The notes below the pieces were generated by a model. It was given only the letters and a program-made list of their open reading frames with translations. It did not search any database and had not been told where the DNA came from. Shown here piece after piece: positions 1-7,894 of a stretch of 64,000 nucleotides of DNA (position 1 is the first letter of the stretch; every line of letters starts with the position of its first letter). The DNA comes from Skermanella stibiiresistens SB22 (GTDB taxonomy: Bacteria > Pseudomonadota > Alphaproteobacteria > Azospirillales > Azospirillaceae). Where the stretch lies: the NCBI RefSeq assembly GCF_000576635.1, contig NZ_AVFL01000008.1, positions 217,820 to 281,819 on the forward strand, given 5' to 3'. Both the position numbers and the translations under genes were made by a program.

Positions 1-386
1 GTCGAAGGCGCGGAGGCGCCTGGGTTCCGGCCTTGCATCCTTGTTGATCATCACGATCGATCATTGGGAAAAACGCGGGCACCAAGGGTAATCGGGCCAC
101 AAGACGTCCATCGAAACGGAATGCGTTCGGCTGTCCAAGCGCGGCTGCTTCTCTAGAAGAGAAGTCGCGTACTCCCATGGGGAGGGTAGGCCCGACAGGA
201 TCGAAGGTCGTCGTCGTGTAGACCGCGACCTCCCATCTCTCTTGCGTATGGTGCTCTCGTTGTCCCGTGACGATGGCTAGCAAGTAAACAATATGCTGGT
301 CGTCAGGTGGTGTTCTGGGCTTCTCACGATAAGGGAAGCGGCAGAAGACGAAGTCTCCAGCCTCATACCCCGCTATTTGAGATCAT
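1..386 (-). pseudogene. PemK/MazF-like toxin, frameshifted near its start, truncated by window edge
   Basis: Directly after the antitoxin gene, the minus strand stays open for about 127 codons to the window edge. The translation contains GDFVFCRFPYREKP and IVYLLAIVTG, and later FRFDGRLVARLPLVPAFFP, which resembles the GD-V-beta layout of PemK/MazF ribonuclease toxins (weak family call from memory). The only plausible start is the ATG at 386-384, which overlaps the antitoxin stop as ATGA, the usual coupling in such operons. That ATG hits a stop after seven codons because a run of four G (369-372 on the plus strand, as cccc... complement 368-371) puts it one base out of frame; with three G it would read M-I-S-N-S-G-Y-E-A-G-D-F-V directly into the open frame. 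I infer a one-base insertion, a sequencing error or programmed slippage. There is no PIN-type N-terminal aspartate signature. Confidence 0.5.
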
Positions 387-967
387 CCTTCTTTAGCATC
401 GTAGCCGAGCAATTCCATGCTGATCGCGCGCCGCGCCTCATAATCCTCATCGCTCTCATCGACATTCCGTTCAACTTCAAATTCAGTTGGAAATTGCGCC
501 ATGAAGCTATCAGCTAAATCCCTGGTGTCATCGAAAGCTTCATTGACTTCAATTCGTCGCGCATCCTGCTCCGCCTTATAACAGAGCACGTCCGACAGGA
601 GGATCTTTCTTCTGTTTCCCACCCGCCGACACGGAATTTTTCCCTCATCGATCAGCGATATCAGGTAAGGACGCGAAACCTTCAGAATGTCAGCCGCCTT
701 TGTGGATGTGACCTCGCCGTCGGCTGAGAGGATATCCAGCAAAACGGCCAATTCGGCACTCTTGTCCGAAGCCAGCAGACGGGAGAAGCATTCGAAATAG
801 CCGCTCATTTCAGGGCCGATGAGAATTGCCCCACCTTGACGCCCCTCCACTTCCAAGCGGACGTTACGGTCCTCGCGGATCGCCAAAGTGAACGACTCCG
901 CAGCCTGGGAGGCGATGTCAGGATCGACAACCCCGCCGGATCCACGCTTGAGCATCGTATGGCCCAT
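383..967 (-). CDS. HTH (excisionase-type) antitoxin of a toxin-antitoxin pair
   Basis: The 194-aa protein carries a MerR/excisionase-like helix-turn-helix at about residues 84-131 ([20 protein letters not shown], then a basic RRVGNRRKI wing). This is the form found in DNA-binding antitoxins that normally accompany PIN-domain toxins. The first 80 residues probably contain oligomerisation elements, and the acidic C-terminus ([16 protein letters not shown]) would be the toxin-binding tail. The start at 967 is supported by GGAGGA eight bases upstream. Its stop overlaps the start of the downstream toxin frame by four bases. Likely role: autorepressor and neutraliser of the adjacent toxin. The partner looks PemK-like rather than PIN, which is unusual for this antitoxin type. 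Confidence 0.7.
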   Translation of the reverse strand: MGHTMLKRGSGGVVDPDIASQAAESFTLAIREDRNVRLEVEGRQGGAILIGPEMSGYFECFSRLLASDKSAELAVLLDILSADGEVTSTKAADILKVSRPYLISLIDEGKIPCRRVGNRRKILLSDVLCYKAEQDARRIEVNEAFDDTRDLADSFMAQFPTEFEVERNVDESDEDYEARRAISMELLGYDAKEG

Positions 968-1001
968 CGAGCTGTCCTCCAGAAAAATGCCGCTTCACCG
1001 C

Positions 1002-1030
1002 ATTATCCGCAATATATGAAATAAGTGCAA
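1002..1030 (-). promoter_or_regulatory. Predicted sigma70-type promoter of the toxin-antitoxin operon
   Basis: On the minus strand, TTGCAC (1030-1025) and GATAAT (1007-1002) are separated by exactly 17 bases of AT-rich sequence. The -10 lies about 35 bases before the antitoxin ATG at 967, and a GGAGGA ribosome site follows. No other gene is nearby upstream on this strand, so this is probably the operon promoter and also the site of autoregulation. Confidence 0.6.
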
Positions 1031-1080
1031 CAGCCGTAGCTGACGGTTGGCGGGGGTGCGTCGGTCTACACCTGACGTCC

Positions 1081-2220
1081 TCACGTCAAATGGTCCGCCT
1101 CCAGGTAGTCCTCGGCCTGCATCTCCATCAGGCGGCTGACGGTGCGCTGGAATTCGAAGGCATGCAGGCCCTCGCTGTAAAGGGACTCCGGCGGGCCGGC
1201 GGCGGCGATGATGGTCTTGACCTTGTGCTCGTAGAGCGAGTCGATCAGCGTCATGAAGCGCTTGGCCTCGTTGCGTTGCGCCTCCCTCAGCTTGGGCACG
1301 CCGTCGATGATGACGGTGTGGAAATGTGTCGCGATCGCCAGGTAGTCGCCGGCCCCCAGTGGCTTGGCGCAAAGCTCCGCGAAGCCGAAGCGGGCGACGC
1401 CGCGTGCCGCTTGCGGAACCTCGACCTTGCGACCCTGGGCGGTCAGGCTGCACGGAGCGGCCTTGACGCCCTGGGTCAGGGTGTCGAACAGGTCGGCCAG
1501 CGCGCGGTCGGTGGCGGGACCCTCGGGGCAATAGTAGACCTTCGTTCCCTTCAGGCGATCGCGGCGGTAATCGGTCGGACCCGAGAGTTCGACGATGTCC
1601 ACCTTCTCCTTCAACAGGCGGATGAAAGGCAGGAACAGGTCGCGCTGGAGACCGTCCTTGTACAGGTCGTCGGGCGCCCAGTTGGAGGTCGCCACCACCA
1701 CCACGCCCAGGTCGAACAGGGCGGTGAACAGGCGGCCGAGGATCATCGCGTCGGCGATGTCGGTGACGTGGAACTCGTCGAAGCACAGCAGCCACGCCTC
1801 GTCCGCCAATTCCCTGGCGAGATCGGGGATCGTCTCGTCCACGCTCTTGCCGCCGGCGACGCCCTCCTCCTTGGCGGCTTGGCGCTGGCGGTGCATCCGG
1901 TCGTGCACCTCGATCATGAAGGCGTGGAAATGGACGCGCCGCCGCCGTTCGACCGGCGCCGTCTCGAAGAACAGGTCCATCAGCATGGACTTGCCACGCC
2001 CAACATCACCGTAGATATACAGCCCCTGCGGCGCCGGGTCTGGCCTGCGGGTCAGGCCGAAACGGGCGCGCCAGCCGACCTTGCCCATCGCCGGCCTGTA
2101 GTCGCGCAGCGCCTGGAAGAGCGACTGCAACCGCTCGGCCGCGTATTCCTGCGCGGCGTCGGCCTTGAGGGTGCCGGTACCCCGGCGCGAACGATAAAGT
2201 GCTAGAGGGCCGTTTGGCAT
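1081..2220 (-). CDS. zapE: Cell division protein ZapE (AFG1-like ATPase)
   Basis: P-loop ATPase of the AFG1/ZapE family, which acts at the Z-ring during constriction in bacteria and whose mitochondrial relative AFG1/LACE1 supports respiratory-complex turnover. At 379 aa from the chosen start it has the usual family length. Walker A GDVGRGKS is at residues 71-78, Walker B-like LLCFDEFHVTDIADA and the sensor stretch VVVATSNWAPDDLY follow, and the family's FxF HFHTVIIDGVPKL segment lies near the C-terminus. The frame extends 53 codons further upstream, but I chose the ATG at 2220 because family members begin with a GPLALYR-like segment. It is transcribed away from the nucleotidyltransferase gene. 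Confidence 0.93.
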   Translation of the reverse strand: MPNGPLALYRSRRGTGTLKADAAQEYAAERLQSLFQALRDYRPAMGKVGWRARFGLTRRPDPAPQGLYIYGDVGRGKSMLMDLFFETAPVERRRRVHFHAFMIEVHDRMHRQRQAAKEEGVAGGKSVDETIPDLARELADEAWLLCFDEFHVTDIADAMILGRLFTALFDLGVVVVATSNWAPDDLYKDGLQRDLFLPFIRLLKEKVDIVELSGPTDYRRDRLKGTKVYYCPEGPATDRALADLFDTLTQGVKAAPCSLTAQGRKVEVPQAARGVARFGFAELCAKPLGAGDYLAIATHFHTVIIDGVPKLREAQRNEAKRFMTLIDSLYEHKVKTIIAAAGPPESLYSEGLHAFEFQRTVSRLMEMQAEDYLEADHLT

Positions 2221-2302
2221 GGCGGGATGGACTGGACCTGGGAACCGGAAAGGACGCGCATACCTAGCGGAAACCGGCGCGGGGCGAAAGCGACTCGACG
2301 TC

Positions 2303-2872
2303 ATGCTGACGAACCGGTGGAGCGCCCTCATCCTGGAACGCGCATCCTGCGGCTTGGGCTTGGCGGACTGGTGGCTCACCTCCGGCTGTCTCGCGCAAAC
2401 CGTCTGGAACCGGGTCGCCGGCCGCGAGCCGGATCGTGGAATCCTCGACTACGACCTGATCTATTTCGATCCGGACACCAGCTGGGAAGCCGAGGATGAG
2501 GTGATACGCCGCACCGCAGACCTGTTCTCCGATCTGCCCATCACCGTGCAGATCCGTAATCAGGCTCGGGTACCGCTTTGGTATCGGGCCAAGTTCGGCG
2601 TCCCCTACCCGCCGGTCAGCGCGGCCAGCGATGGCATCGACCGGTTCCCCTGCCGAAACACGGCGATCGGCATCCGGAGCGACGCGGATGACCACATCGT
2701 CCACGCGCCGTTCGGCCTGGACCTCACGTTCTCGGACACGCTGGTTCCAAACCCCGAGCTCTGGGTGCCGGATGTCTACCAGGCGAAGGTGAGGCGGTGG
2801 ATGACGGTCTGGCCACACCTCACCGCCCTGCCCTGGCCCACACGGCCAGGGATCAGGAATTCGCCAGACTGA
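2303..2872 (+). CDS. Nucleotidyltransferase family protein (DUF925/NTP_transf_6-like)
   Basis: The 189-aa protein matches my recollection of the PF06042 family of uncharacterised nucleotidyltransferase-fold proteins. It has LTSGCLAQTVWN, the acidic pair in DYDLIYFD (putative metal site), WEAEDEVIRR, VQIRNQARVPLWY, FGVPYPP and a C-terminal APFGLDL. The substrate is unknown. The frame opens earlier, at 2219, where it would overlap the divergent zapE start; I prefer the ATG at 2303 because homology begins after it, though its ribosome site is weak. It ends 20 bases inside the convergent radical SAM gene. Confidence 0.75.
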   Translation: MLTNRWSALILERASCGLGLADWWLTSGCLAQTVWNRVAGREPDRGILDYDLIYFDPDTSWEAEDEVIRRTADLFSDLPITVQIRNQARVPLWYRAKFGVPYPPVSAASDGIDRFPCRNTAIGIRSDADDHIVHAPFGLDLTFSDTLVPNPELWVPDVYQAKVRRWMTVWPHLTALPWPTRPGIRNSPD

Positions 2873-4199
2873 AGGCCAGTTCACGCCACTTCTTGGCGCC
2901 ATCGGACTCGACCACGTAGTTGTCGTCGGCCACGGCGCCAGGGAAAGCCTTCTGCACCTTTTCCTCGTCCAGGTTGGATAGCGGGGTGCCCTCGATCGCG
3001 GCGCAACCGGATTCCTGCCACGTGTCGAGCGGCAGCGAGGCGATGAACCGCTTGGTGTCCTGCATCTGCTCCCGCGTCTCACCCGGCAAGCCGTAGGTGA
3101 AGGTGCCATGGCAGGTCATTCCGAGCCGCTTGATCTCGTGGACCACCTTGGTCGCGTATTCCAGGTCCAGGTGCTTGTTGACGATGTTGTCGACCACCCA
3201 CTGGTTTCCGGACTCGAACCCCAGCTTGACGCCGTAGCAGCCGGCGTCGCGCATGATCTTCCAGCTTTCCATCCGTGAGGTGTCGGCGCGGCACATCGCC
3301 GACCACGGCAGATTGATCTTCGTCATCACCTCGGACATCTTCAGCACGTGGTTGTTGCCGATGTTGAAGGTGTCGTCGTCGAAATAGATCGAGCTGTAGC
3401 CGTACTTGCCGTTCAGTTCCGACAGGAACGCTTCCATGTAGTCCGGCGTGTAGTGGCGAACCGACCGCTTGGCCGTGCCGTCCGGATCGTTGCCGGTCAT
3501 GGTCGCCGGCCAGACGCAGAAGATGCACTTGAACGGACAGCCGCGGCTGGACCAGACATGGGCGTGGGGAGCGGACTGGCCGCGTGGGTTGTCGTCCCAG
3601 TACCGGTGGGCGATCACCTCGTCATAATACGGGAACGGGGCGTTGTTCATCTCCTCCAGGGTCATCAGGTCGTGTTCGATCACGCCCTCCTCGCCATTGA
3701 GGACACGGACGGAGCCCTTCTCGTACTCGCCCTTGATCACCGCGTGGACGGGGAACTTCTCCATGATCTCCTTGCCCATCGACGCGATCGGGCCGGTCAC
3801 CACGATGCGCGCCTCGGGCACCACCTTCTTGATCGCGAAGATGATCTGGCCGTCATGCTCCCAGCTGGGAGAGGCGGATTCGATGAAGATGTAGCGGTAG
3901 CCACCCTCGCGCAGATGGTTGAAGTAGCTGGCGTAGCTCTCGCGGAGCGCCAGGCTGTCGCGCATCACCACGTCGGCGCCGGTCGCCTTGGCGGCGAAGG
4001 TGGTGGCGTAGCCCATGAAGAAGGGATAGGGCAGATAGCCGCCGAAAACGAAGTTGTCCGGCGTGGAATAGGTGTGGATGGTGTGGGGCCAGCGGGACCC
4101 GGCGCGGATGCCGGCGAGGCACATGTCACGGGAAACCCCGTTGGTGTTGACCGTGACCTGCTCGAGCCACCAAGGTGGATTGCTGAATAGGACCTTCAT
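2853..4199 (-). CDS. B12-binding-domain radical SAM protein
   Basis: The 448-aa protein has an N-terminal cobalamin-binding-like (Rossmann) domain and a radical SAM core with CX3CX2C at Cys221, Cys225 and Cys228 (SSRGCPFKCIFC), which binds the 4Fe-4S cluster that cleaves SAM. Members of this family often methylate or rearrange unactivated carbons on sugars, lipids or natural products; the substrate here is not deducible. The start at 4199 is supported by AGGAGGAG about 12 bases upstream. It lies downstream of an SDR of CDP-sugar type on the same strand, so a role in modifying a nucleotide-activated sugar is an inference from context. Confidence 0.85.
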   Translation of the reverse strand: MKVLFSNPPWWLEQVTVNTNGVSRDMCLAGIRAGSRWPHTIHTYSTPDNFVFGGYLPYPFFMGYATTFAAKATGADVVMRDSLALRESYASYFNHLREGGYRYIFIESASPSWEHDGQIIFAIKKVVPEARIVVTGPIASMGKEIMEKFPVHAVIKGEYEKGSVRVLNGEEGVIEHDLMTLEEMNNAPFPYYDEVIAHRYWDDNPRGQSAPHAHVWSSRGCPFKCIFCVWPATMTGNDPDGTAKRSVRHYTPDYMEAFLSELNGKYGYSSIYFDDDTFNIGNNHVLKMSEVMTKINLPWSAMCRADTSRMESWKIMRDAGCYGVKLGFESGNQWVVDNIVNKHLDLEYATKVVHEIKRLGMTCHGTFTYGLPGETREQMQDTKRFIASLPLDTWQESGCAAIEGTPLSNLDEEKVQKAFPGAVADDNYVVESDGAKKWRELAFSLANS

Positions 4200-4309
4200 G
4201 GCGGCTTCTCCTCCTGCGGCAATGGGTCGCTGTGCCGGACCGGCCAACGGTAGAAGCTAACGAATAACGAACCGTTAATCCTGATGCTGAACAGGCTTGA
4301 GGCGAGCGT

Positions 4310-5371
4310 TCAGCGCAGGATCGGCTGGACCTCGGCGGCGTGGGTTTCGAGCCAGGTGAAGATGTCGTCCACGATCGTCTCGACACCGCGCGTCGGTTTC
4401 CAGCCGGTCGAGGCGGTCACGGCGGCGTTGTCGGTCACGTAATACGGGATGTCGGCGGCGCGGGTCTCGGGATCGCGGCCGATGTCGACGACACGTTGGC
4501 ACCGATCGACGCACAGCTCGGTCAACTCCGCCAGCGAGACGCTGATGGCCGCCCCGCCGCCGACATTGTAGGTCCGCCCCGCATGGTCGCCGATCCGCTC
4601 CACCTGCGCGCGGACCAGATCGTAAAGATCGGCGACGTGCAGGATATCGCGCACCTGCGGGCCAGTCCCGCCGAACCCCATATAGGCCAACGACCCGCCG
4701 AACAGGTGACGGGCGGCCCAAAGCACCATGAAGCCCTGGTCGACCTTGCCCATCTGCCACGGCCCGGTCAGCACGCCACACCGGTTGACGACAGCGCGGA
4801 GGCCGTACATGGCGCCGTATTCCTCGATCAGCAGTTCGGACGCCAACTTGGTGGCGCCATAGATCGAGCGGCTGCCGGTCATCGGGAAATCGGTCGTGAT
4901 CCCGTCCTCCGACCAGCCCGGCCCCGCCTTACCCTCGGCCACCACCAGCCGCGAGCCCGTGTTCTCCAGCGGCAGCCCCCGCAACCCGGCGATCGGATAG
5001 ACGCGGCTGGTGGACAGGAAGATCATGGCGGCGCCACATCGGCGCACCGCCTCCAGGCAGTTGATCGTGCCCACCAAGTTGGTGTTGACGACATAGGCCG
5101 GCGACGCGCCGTAGCCCGCGTGGACCGAGGGTTCGGCCGAACATTCCAGCATCAGGTCGAAATCGCCGGCTTCGGCCAAGTCCTCGGCATTCCGGACATC
5201 GCCGTGACGGAACTCGACCCCGGCGGCCCTCAGCCGGGGGAGCGCCAACTCGCTGCCGCGCCGGCGCAGGTTGTCCAGTGCCACCACCGTGGCGCCGGGC
5301 ATATCACGTTTGAAGAACGTCGCGAGGTTCGAGCCGACGAAGCCGGCCCCACCCGTCACCAGAATCCTCAT
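4310..5371 (-). CDS. CDP-paratose 2-epimerase-like NAD-dependent epimerase/dehydratase
   Basis: Extended SDR of 353 aa. It has the NAD-binding TGGAGFVGSN at the N-terminus, a STSRVY active-site segment around residue 121, and the catalytic YGATK (Tyr171, Lys175). NRCGVLTGPWQMGKVDQGF and QVRDILHVADLYDLV are typical of the CDP-paratose/tyvelose 2-epimerase branch (RfbE-like). It probably epimerises or dehydrates a nucleotide-activated sugar for surface polysaccharide. I use the ATG at 5371; a GTG precedes it directly and no clear ribosome site is visible. About 110 bases separate it from the radical SAM gene on the same strand. The overlapping plus strand is open but is only a codon-bias shadow. 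Confidence 0.82.
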   Translation of the reverse strand: MRILVTGGAGFVGSNLATFFKRDMPGATVVALDNLRRRGSELALPRLRAAGVEFRHGDVRNAEDLAEAGDFDLMLECSAEPSVHAGYGASPAYVVNTNLVGTINCLEAVRRCGAAMIFLSTSRVYPIAGLRGLPLENTGSRLVVAEGKAGPGWSEDGITTDFPMTGSRSIYGATKLASELLIEEYGAMYGLRAVVNRCGVLTGPWQMGKVDQGFMVLWAARHLFGGSLAYMGFGGTGPQVRDILHVADLYDLVRAQVERIGDHAGRTYNVGGGAAISVSLAELTELCVDRCQRVVDIGRDPETRAADIPYYVTDNAAVTASTGWKPTRGVETIVDDIFTWLETHAAEVQPILR

Positions 5372-5380
5372 CACACCACC

Positions 5381-5464
5381 GGAGGTAATCCAATGGTGAA
5401 GGAGAGCCGGAAGTCGGCGGCGAGGTCAAGCCGGAAATCACCGGAGGTCCTAACACCATCTTAA
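5381..5464 (+). CDS. Putative 23-aa small ORF with perfect Shine-Dalgarno
   Basis: A full GGAGGT (5381-5386) sits six bases before an ATG at 5393 that opens 23 codons ending at TAA 5462-5464. The peptide is rich in Ser, Arg and Lys (begins MVKESRKSAARSSRK). It lies in the 158-base divergent spacer between an SDR and a glycosyltransferase whose own GTG start has little ribosome-site support. It could be a leader peptide coupled to the glycosyltransferase 65 bases downstream, a free small protein, or chance. The listed interval includes the ribosome site. Confidence 0.35.
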   Translation, partial: GGNPMVKESRKSAARSSRKSPEVLTPS

Positions 5465-5529
5465 CCAATAGGCCGAATGGTGGCGGAACAGGTATCGACC
5501 AACCAACAACCGACTTCGGATGGGCCATC

Positions 5530-6744
5530 GTGCAGGACGTCAGCTTCTCCCAAGCCCAGATCAAGGCGTTCCGAAGGGCGGAAGTCATCTTCGTCGCGGC
5601 CGATGGCTTCACCTTGGCTCCCAGCCGCATCCGTTGCTACACCTTCGCCAAGGCGTGCCAAGAGCGCGGGATGAAGGCGGAGGTGCTGTCCTTCTTCGAC
5701 CATCTCGGCGCGTCGGGACAAGGTTCCGGCGCCTATAGGATGGACGAGCAGGAGAAGCTTCGTCTGGTGGCGCTGGCGGCCGACATCCTCAAGCTCAACC
5801 CGACCGCCATCCTCTACATGCAGAAGGTGTCGTACCACAGTCTGGCCGTCGCGATGGCCGCCGGGGCGAATGGCAACCCCGTCGTGCTCGACTACGACGA
5901 TTTCGACTTCGCCTCCCCTTTCCTGCCAGGATTGACGCGCTTTCTGCCGAGCATGGCGCCGATCCCCGCCACGCGCGAGATGGCACGGAGCGCCGATCTG
6001 TGCGTCTGCGCCAGCCGCCGGCTGCTGGAGATCTTCGGTGACTTCACCGACAAGCGGGAATTGATCCCGACCGGGACCGACCTGTCGGTGTTCGACGCCT
6101 CGCTGCGGGACCACGTCGAGCGCGCCGCCGGTGATCCGGTGGAACTGATCTGGCTGGGCGACATGTGGGGGCCGGCGATTGTCGCCGATGTCATGATGGC
6201 GGTGGACGCCTTCGCGGCCCTGCCCCCGTCAATCCGCGATCTGGCCCGGCTGACCGTGATCGGTTTCGGCGATTTCTGGCCCGGCTTCAAGGACACGGTG
6301 GCGGCCCAGTATGGCGGCATGACCAATCTGGTGATGCGCGAGCGGATACCGCCCAAGGAGGCGCCGGCCCTGCTGGCCGGATGCGACATCGGCCTGCTGC
6401 CGCTGGCCGACAACCCGTTCAACCACTGCAAGAGCCCGACCAAGATGTTCGAGTACATGGCCATGAAGGTGGCCGTGCTGGGAACGCCGGTCGGCGAGGT
6501 CGCCCATGTGCTGAAGGACGGCGAAAGCGGCATGCTGGCGTCGGATGTCGCCGGCTACATGCGGCGCATGGGAACGCTGATCCTCGACACGGATCTACGG
6601 AGGGCGATGGCGGAGCGGGCCTACGCCGCCGTGGTCGACGGTTATCACCTGGGACCGATGGGCGACAGGCTGGTCGAGCTGCTGACCCGCGTCAGGGAGA
6701 TCCGCCGCCAGCGGGACCTGGAGCAATCGCTAACCGAGGCTTAA
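5530..6744 (+). CDS. Glycosyltransferase (GT4-like)
   Basis: The 404-aa protein has a GT-B layout. The N-terminal half contains [16 protein letters not shown] and VLDYDDFDF. The C-terminal half has a family-4-like donor site, with [29 protein letters not shown], and [23 protein letters not shown], where the Glu-bearing loop contacts the nucleotide sugar. It probably transfers a sugar onto a surface glycan or lipid carrier in the cytoplasm. The start is GTG at 5530 with only a weak GGATGG upstream. It is followed after 53 bases by a second CDP-sugar SDR in the same direction, so the two are likely co-transcribed. Confidence 0.78.
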   Translation: MQDVSFSQAQIKAFRRAEVIFVAADGFTLAPSRIRCYTFAKACQERGMKAEVLSFFDHLGASGQGSGAYRMDEQEKLRLVALAADILKLNPTAILYMQKVSYHSLAVAMAAGANGNPVVLDYDDFDFASPFLPGLTRFLPSMAPIPATREMARSADLCVCASRRLLEIFGDFTDKRELIPTGTDLSVFDASLRDHVERAAGDPVELIWLGDMWGPAIVADVMMAVDAFAALPPSIRDLARLTVIGFGDFWPGFKDTVAAQYGGMTNLVMRERIPPKEAPALLAGCDIGLLPLADNPFNHCKSPTKMFEYMAMKVAVLGTPVGEVAHVLKDGESGMLASDVAGYMRRMGTLILDTDLRRAMAERAYAAVVDGYHLGPMGDRLVELLTRVREIRRQRDLEQSLTEA

Positions 6745-6797
6745 CCAACCGCGTCCTAACCTTCGACCCGAACAGCTCAAGAGAAGGGAACGCGGCC

Positions 6798-7868
6798 ATG
6801 GCGATCGTCATCGTGACCGGGTCCGCCGGCCTGATCGGCGCGGAGGCGACCCGCTTTTTCCATTCCAAGGGGATGGACGTCGTCGGCATCGACAACGATA
6901 TGCGCCGCTATTTCTTCGGTGATGGCGCCAGCACGCGCTGGAGCCAGGAACAGCTGGAGCGCTCCATCCCGACCTACCGGCACCACACGGTGGATATCCG
7001 CGACGCGGCGGCGATCGACGCGATCTTCCAGCGCCATGGCGACGACATCGTGGCCGTGATCCACACCGCGGCGCAGCCGTCGCATGACTGGGCGGCCCGC
7101 GAGCCGGTGACCGACTTCACCACCAACGCCAACGGCACGCTGAACCTGCTGGAGGCGACGCGGAAGTTCTGCGAGCGGGCGGTCTTCATCTTCACCAGCA
7201 CCAACAAGGTCTATGGCGACACCCCCAACAGGCTGCCGCTGGTCGAGCTTGAGACGCGCTGGGAGCTGTCGCCCGAACACCCTTGGGCATCCTATGGCAT
7301 TCCCGAGGACATGAGCATCGACCAGACGCTCCACAGCCTGTTCGGGGCGTCCAAGGTCGCGGCCGACGTGCTGGTGCAGGAGTACGGCCGCTATTTCGGA
7401 ATGCGGACCGCCGTCTTCCGCGGTGGCTGCCTGACCGGGTCGGGCCATTCCGGCGCGGAACTGCACGGCTTCCTGTCCTACCTGATGAAGTGCGCGGTCG
7501 CTGGCAAGCCCTATACCGTGTTCGGGTACAAGGGGAAGCAGGTGCGCGACAACATCCACTCGCACGATCTGGTCTCGGCGTTCTGGCACGTGTTCGAGAA
7601 CCCGCGTTCCGGCGTCGTCTACAACATGGGCGGCGGCCGCTTCTCCAACTGCTCCATGATCGAGGCGATCGGGATCTGCGAGGAGCTGACCGGCTGTCCG
7701 ATGGACATCACCTATCAGGACGACAACCGGGTCGGCGATCACATCTGGTGGATCAGCGACACCCGGGCCTTCCAGCGCGACTATCCCAACTGGCGCCAGA
7801 AATTCGACCTCCGCCGGATCATGGAGGACATCCACGAGGGCTGCCGCGAGCGGGTTCCGGCGGAGTAG
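6798..7868 (+). CDS. NAD-dependent epimerase (CDP-tyvelose/paratose epimerase-like) with Phe in place of the usual Tyr
   Basis: Extended SDR of 356 aa. The NAD-binding [14 protein letters not shown] is at residues 8-21, and [13 protein letters not shown] supplies the Ser/Thr of the active site. The usual YxxxK reads F182-GASK186, so the general-base tyrosine is replaced by Phe while Lys is kept. From memory, this [11 protein letters not shown] form recurs in a family of homologous epimerases, so it is probably ancestral, not damage. [16 protein letters not shown] and [12 protein letters not shown] segments match that family. The frame opens much earlier inside the glycosyltransferase gene, but homology begins at the ATG at 6798, which is 17 bases after an AGAAGGGAA ribosome site. 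Its paralogue at 4310-5371 keeps the Tyr. Confidence 0.82.
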   Translation: MAIVIVTGSAGLIGAEATRFFHSKGMDVVGIDNDMRRYFFGDGASTRWSQEQLERSIPTYRHHTVDIRDAAAIDAIFQRHGDDIVAVIHTAAQPSHDWAAREPVTDFTTNANGTLNLLEATRKFCERAVFIFTSTNKVYGDTPNRLPLVELETRWELSPEHPWASYGIPEDMSIDQTLHSLFGASKVAADVLVQEYGRYFGMRTAVFRGGCLTGSGHSGAELHGFLSYLMKCAVAGKPYTVFGYKGKQVRDNIHSHDLVSAFWHVFENPRSGVVYNMGGGRFSNCSMIEAIGICEELTGCPMDITYQDDNRVGDHIWWISDTRAFQRDYPNWRQKFDLRRIMEDIHEGCRERVPAE

Positions 7869-7894
7869 CGCCGAACCCCAGGCCCGGGGACGCG

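Noticed and set aside
293..517. 74-codon plus-strand ORF
   Set aside because: It lies opposite the toxin and antitoxin genes and has no supporting signal.
4340..5464. 374-codon plus-strand frame opposite the first SDR
   Set aside because: It is an antisense shadow of the SDR gene; only its last 24 codons, which have their own ribosome site, are retained as a separate candidate.
5461..6770. TTAACCA-type sequences (5461, 6741 and 11626) as CtrA-binding sites
   Set aside because: Only half sites are present; none shows TTAA-N7-TTAA, so support is too weak.
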